Shown: one piece after another, positions 62,968-64,000 of the stretch
Layout of the letters: each line of letters starts with the position of its first letter
How positions within the stretch are numbered: the first letter of the stretch is position 1
Source of the DNA: CAZHVS01 sp964536015
GTDB taxonomy: Bacteria; Bacteroidota; Ignavibacteria; Ignavibacteriales; Ignavibacteriaceae
Assembly: GCA_964536015.1 (NCBI GenBank)
Contig: CAZHVS010000010.1
Location: 1 to 64,000 of the forward strand
DNA length: 64,000 bases
Direction: 5' to 3'
The notes under the pieces: generated by a model
Told to the model about the DNA's origin: nothing
The model's input: only the letters and a program-made list of their open reading frames with translations
Database searches by the model: none
Translations under genes and position numbers: made by a program

Positions 62968-64000
62968 ATGGAAAACAAAAAAATACGAGTGCTGTTTCTG
63001 GCTAGTTGGTATCCAAGCAGAGTTGATAAAGTGCTGGGAATGTTTGTTAAAAGAAAAGCTGAAGCAGTGTCTGCTAAGTGTGATGTTGCCGTTCTTTATG
63101 TAAGAATGGATGAGTCAATGACAAAAACAAAATATGATTTGGAATTCATAAAAGAGAATGAAATTTTTACTGTAAAAGTTTATTTCAAATCCACCGGTAA
63201 AGGAATAATAAAAAAATTTTTCTATAATATACGATTTATTAAAGCATATATTCTGGGATTAAAATACATTAATAAAAACTGGGGATGTTATGATCTCATT
63301 CATGTTAATGTTGTTGATAGAGCGGGATATGTTGCCTTCTGGTTAAAATTAATTAAAAAAATAAAATATGTTATTACAGAACATTCAACGCCTGACTTAA
63401 AATATTTAAGAGGAGAAACCAATTACACAAAAATTCCATTATTGTTTTTCAAAAAAATCATTGTTAAAAACGCCGAGTATATAAATGTTGATTCTACTGC
63501 ATCATTAAATTACTGGAAGAAAGCCGGTTTAAAAGGAAACTTCGGAATAATTCCAAATGTGGTTGATGTTTATCCTGAGTTTATAAATTTCAACAGAGAA
63601 AAGAAAGACAACATTAAAAGAGCCGTTCATATTTCGGTTTTAATTGAACGCAAAAACGTTGCTGATATAATAAGAGCCTATGCGCATATTTACAACAATC
63701 TTAATATCAAGGATATTGAATTTCATATCATTGGCAAAGGAGAACAAAAAGAAATGTTAACAAAACTTGCGGAAGAATTACAGGTATTAAACAAATGCGT
63801 TTTCTTTCACGGCTTTGTTACAGAAGAAGAAAAAATGAATTTATTACTTAATTCCGATTTTCACATTCTTAACAGCGACGAAGAAGGTTTTTCGGTTGTA
63901 ACTGCTGAAGCGATTCTTTATGGAATTCCGGTTATAGCTACAAAATGCGGTGGACCCGAAGATTTTGTGCCAAAAGAGGTTGGATTGTTGATCGAAATAA
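62968..64000 (+). CDS. GT4-family glycosyltransferase (partial, cut by window end)
   Basis: The frame opens at ATG 62968 (MENKKIRVLFLASWYPSRVD) and runs without a stop to the end, giving 344 residues. The GT-B fold of family 4 is clear: ASWYPSRVDKVLGMFVKRKAE, a membrane-facing middle with ITEHSTPDLKYLRG, IPNVVDV, FHIIGKGEQKEML and the donor motif NSDEEGFSVVTAEAI, which has the E-x7-E pair. The CGGPEDFV segment follows. About 40 residues are probably missing. It is divergent from gmd and likely part of the same polysaccharide locus. Confidence 0.9.
   Translation, partial: MENKKIRVLFLASWYPSRVDKVLGMFVKRKAEAVSAKCDVAVLYVRMDESMTKTKYDLEFIKENEIFTVKVYFKSTGKGIIKKFFYNIRFIKAYILGLKYINKNWGCYDLIHVNVVDRAGYVAFWLKLIKKIKYVITEHSTPDLKYLRGETNYTKIPLLFFKKIIVKNAEYINVDSTASLNYWKKAGLKGNFGIIPNVVDVYPEFINFNREKKDNIKRAVHISVLIERKNVADIIRAYAHIYNNLNIKDIEFHIIGKGEQKEMLTKLAEELQVLNKCVFFHGFVTEEEKMNLLLNSDFHILNSDEEGFSVVTAEAILYGIPVIATKCGGPEDFVPKEVGLLIEI

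Noticed and set aside
1..64000. CRISPR array, tRNA/rRNA genes, insertion sequences, prophage or attachment sites
   Set aside because: Reading all intergenic gaps showed no regularly spaced repeats, no tRNA T-loop pattern with acceptor stem, no transposase or integrase frame, and no terminal inverted repeats.

Overview
The window is AT-rich, densely coded chromosomal DNA from a Gram-negative bacterium of the Bacteroidota/Chlorobi/Ignavibacteria group, most likely an Ignavibacteria-type lineage (inferred, not proven). Four secreted proteins end in the type IX secretion (T9SS) sorting domain with the NYPNPFNP-like motif. lpxC is fused to fabZ. A 45-residue ribosomal THX protein is present. Several upstream regions carry a TAnnTTTG -7 element, in one case with TTG 20 bases upstream, as in Bacteroidota promoters. 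No tRNA, rRNA, CRISPR array, insertion sequence or prophage was seen, and no gene-free gap exceeds 300 bases.

Layout. 1-5.3 kb: the tail of an amino-acid permease, a double CDGSH iron-sulfur protein, several unknown envelope proteins and NhaA. 5.3-10.5 kb, mostly minus strand: THX, class II photolyase, MscL, a YciO/YrdC protein, and the LPS-core pair waaA plus a family 9 glycosyltransferase. 10.5-22.4 kb: lysA, a secreted pullulanase-like enzyme, a hybrid histidine kinase with about six PAS domains, a PIN-PhoH ATPase and a membrane-bound spermidine-synthase-like protein. 22.4-29.8 kb, minus strand: a T9SS nuclease/phosphatase-fold protein and a probable operon lpxC/fabZ, two tandem lpxA paralogues, a lipoate ligase, panB and a propeller protein. 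30-34 kb: a T9SS M28 peptidase and fumC. 33.9-37.1 kb: an operon of DUF362 protein, lipoprotein and membrane polyferredoxin. 37.2-44.2 kb: small membrane and DinB proteins, a protein made of six 37-residue repeats, an RluE-like pseudouridine synthase, a DUF2723 membrane glycosyltransferase-like protein and a second family 9 glycosyltransferase. 44.2-46.4 kb: Nudix, sugar epimerase and omega-amidase. 46.7-50.9 kb: a nine-heme cytochrome c carrying a T9SS sorting domain, then marR-pirin-yceI. 51-59 kb: a large T9SS protein of unknown function, an RND efflux pair and a second hybrid kinase. 59-64 kb: a surface polysaccharide locus (CgeB-like transferase, flippase, gmd, and a divergent GT4 transferase cut by the window end).

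How the genes fit together. Much of the window serves the envelope: lipid A (lpxC/fabZ, lpxA), Kdo and core sugars (waaA, two GT9 enzymes), O-antigen or exopolysaccharide (gmd, flippase, transferases), and T9SS cargo on the cell surface. A second theme is electron transfer: the polyferredoxin operon and the nine-heme cytochrome, which looks built for the outer surface.

The most unusual items are the six-repeat protein at 38259-39011, the sorting-domain multiheme cytochrome at 46684-48780, the polyferredoxin/lipoprotein/DUF362 operon at 33929-37085, the divergent second LpxA at 27573-28349, and the perfect 9-bp inverted repeat between marR and pirin. No wholly new multi-gene defence or mobile system is evident.
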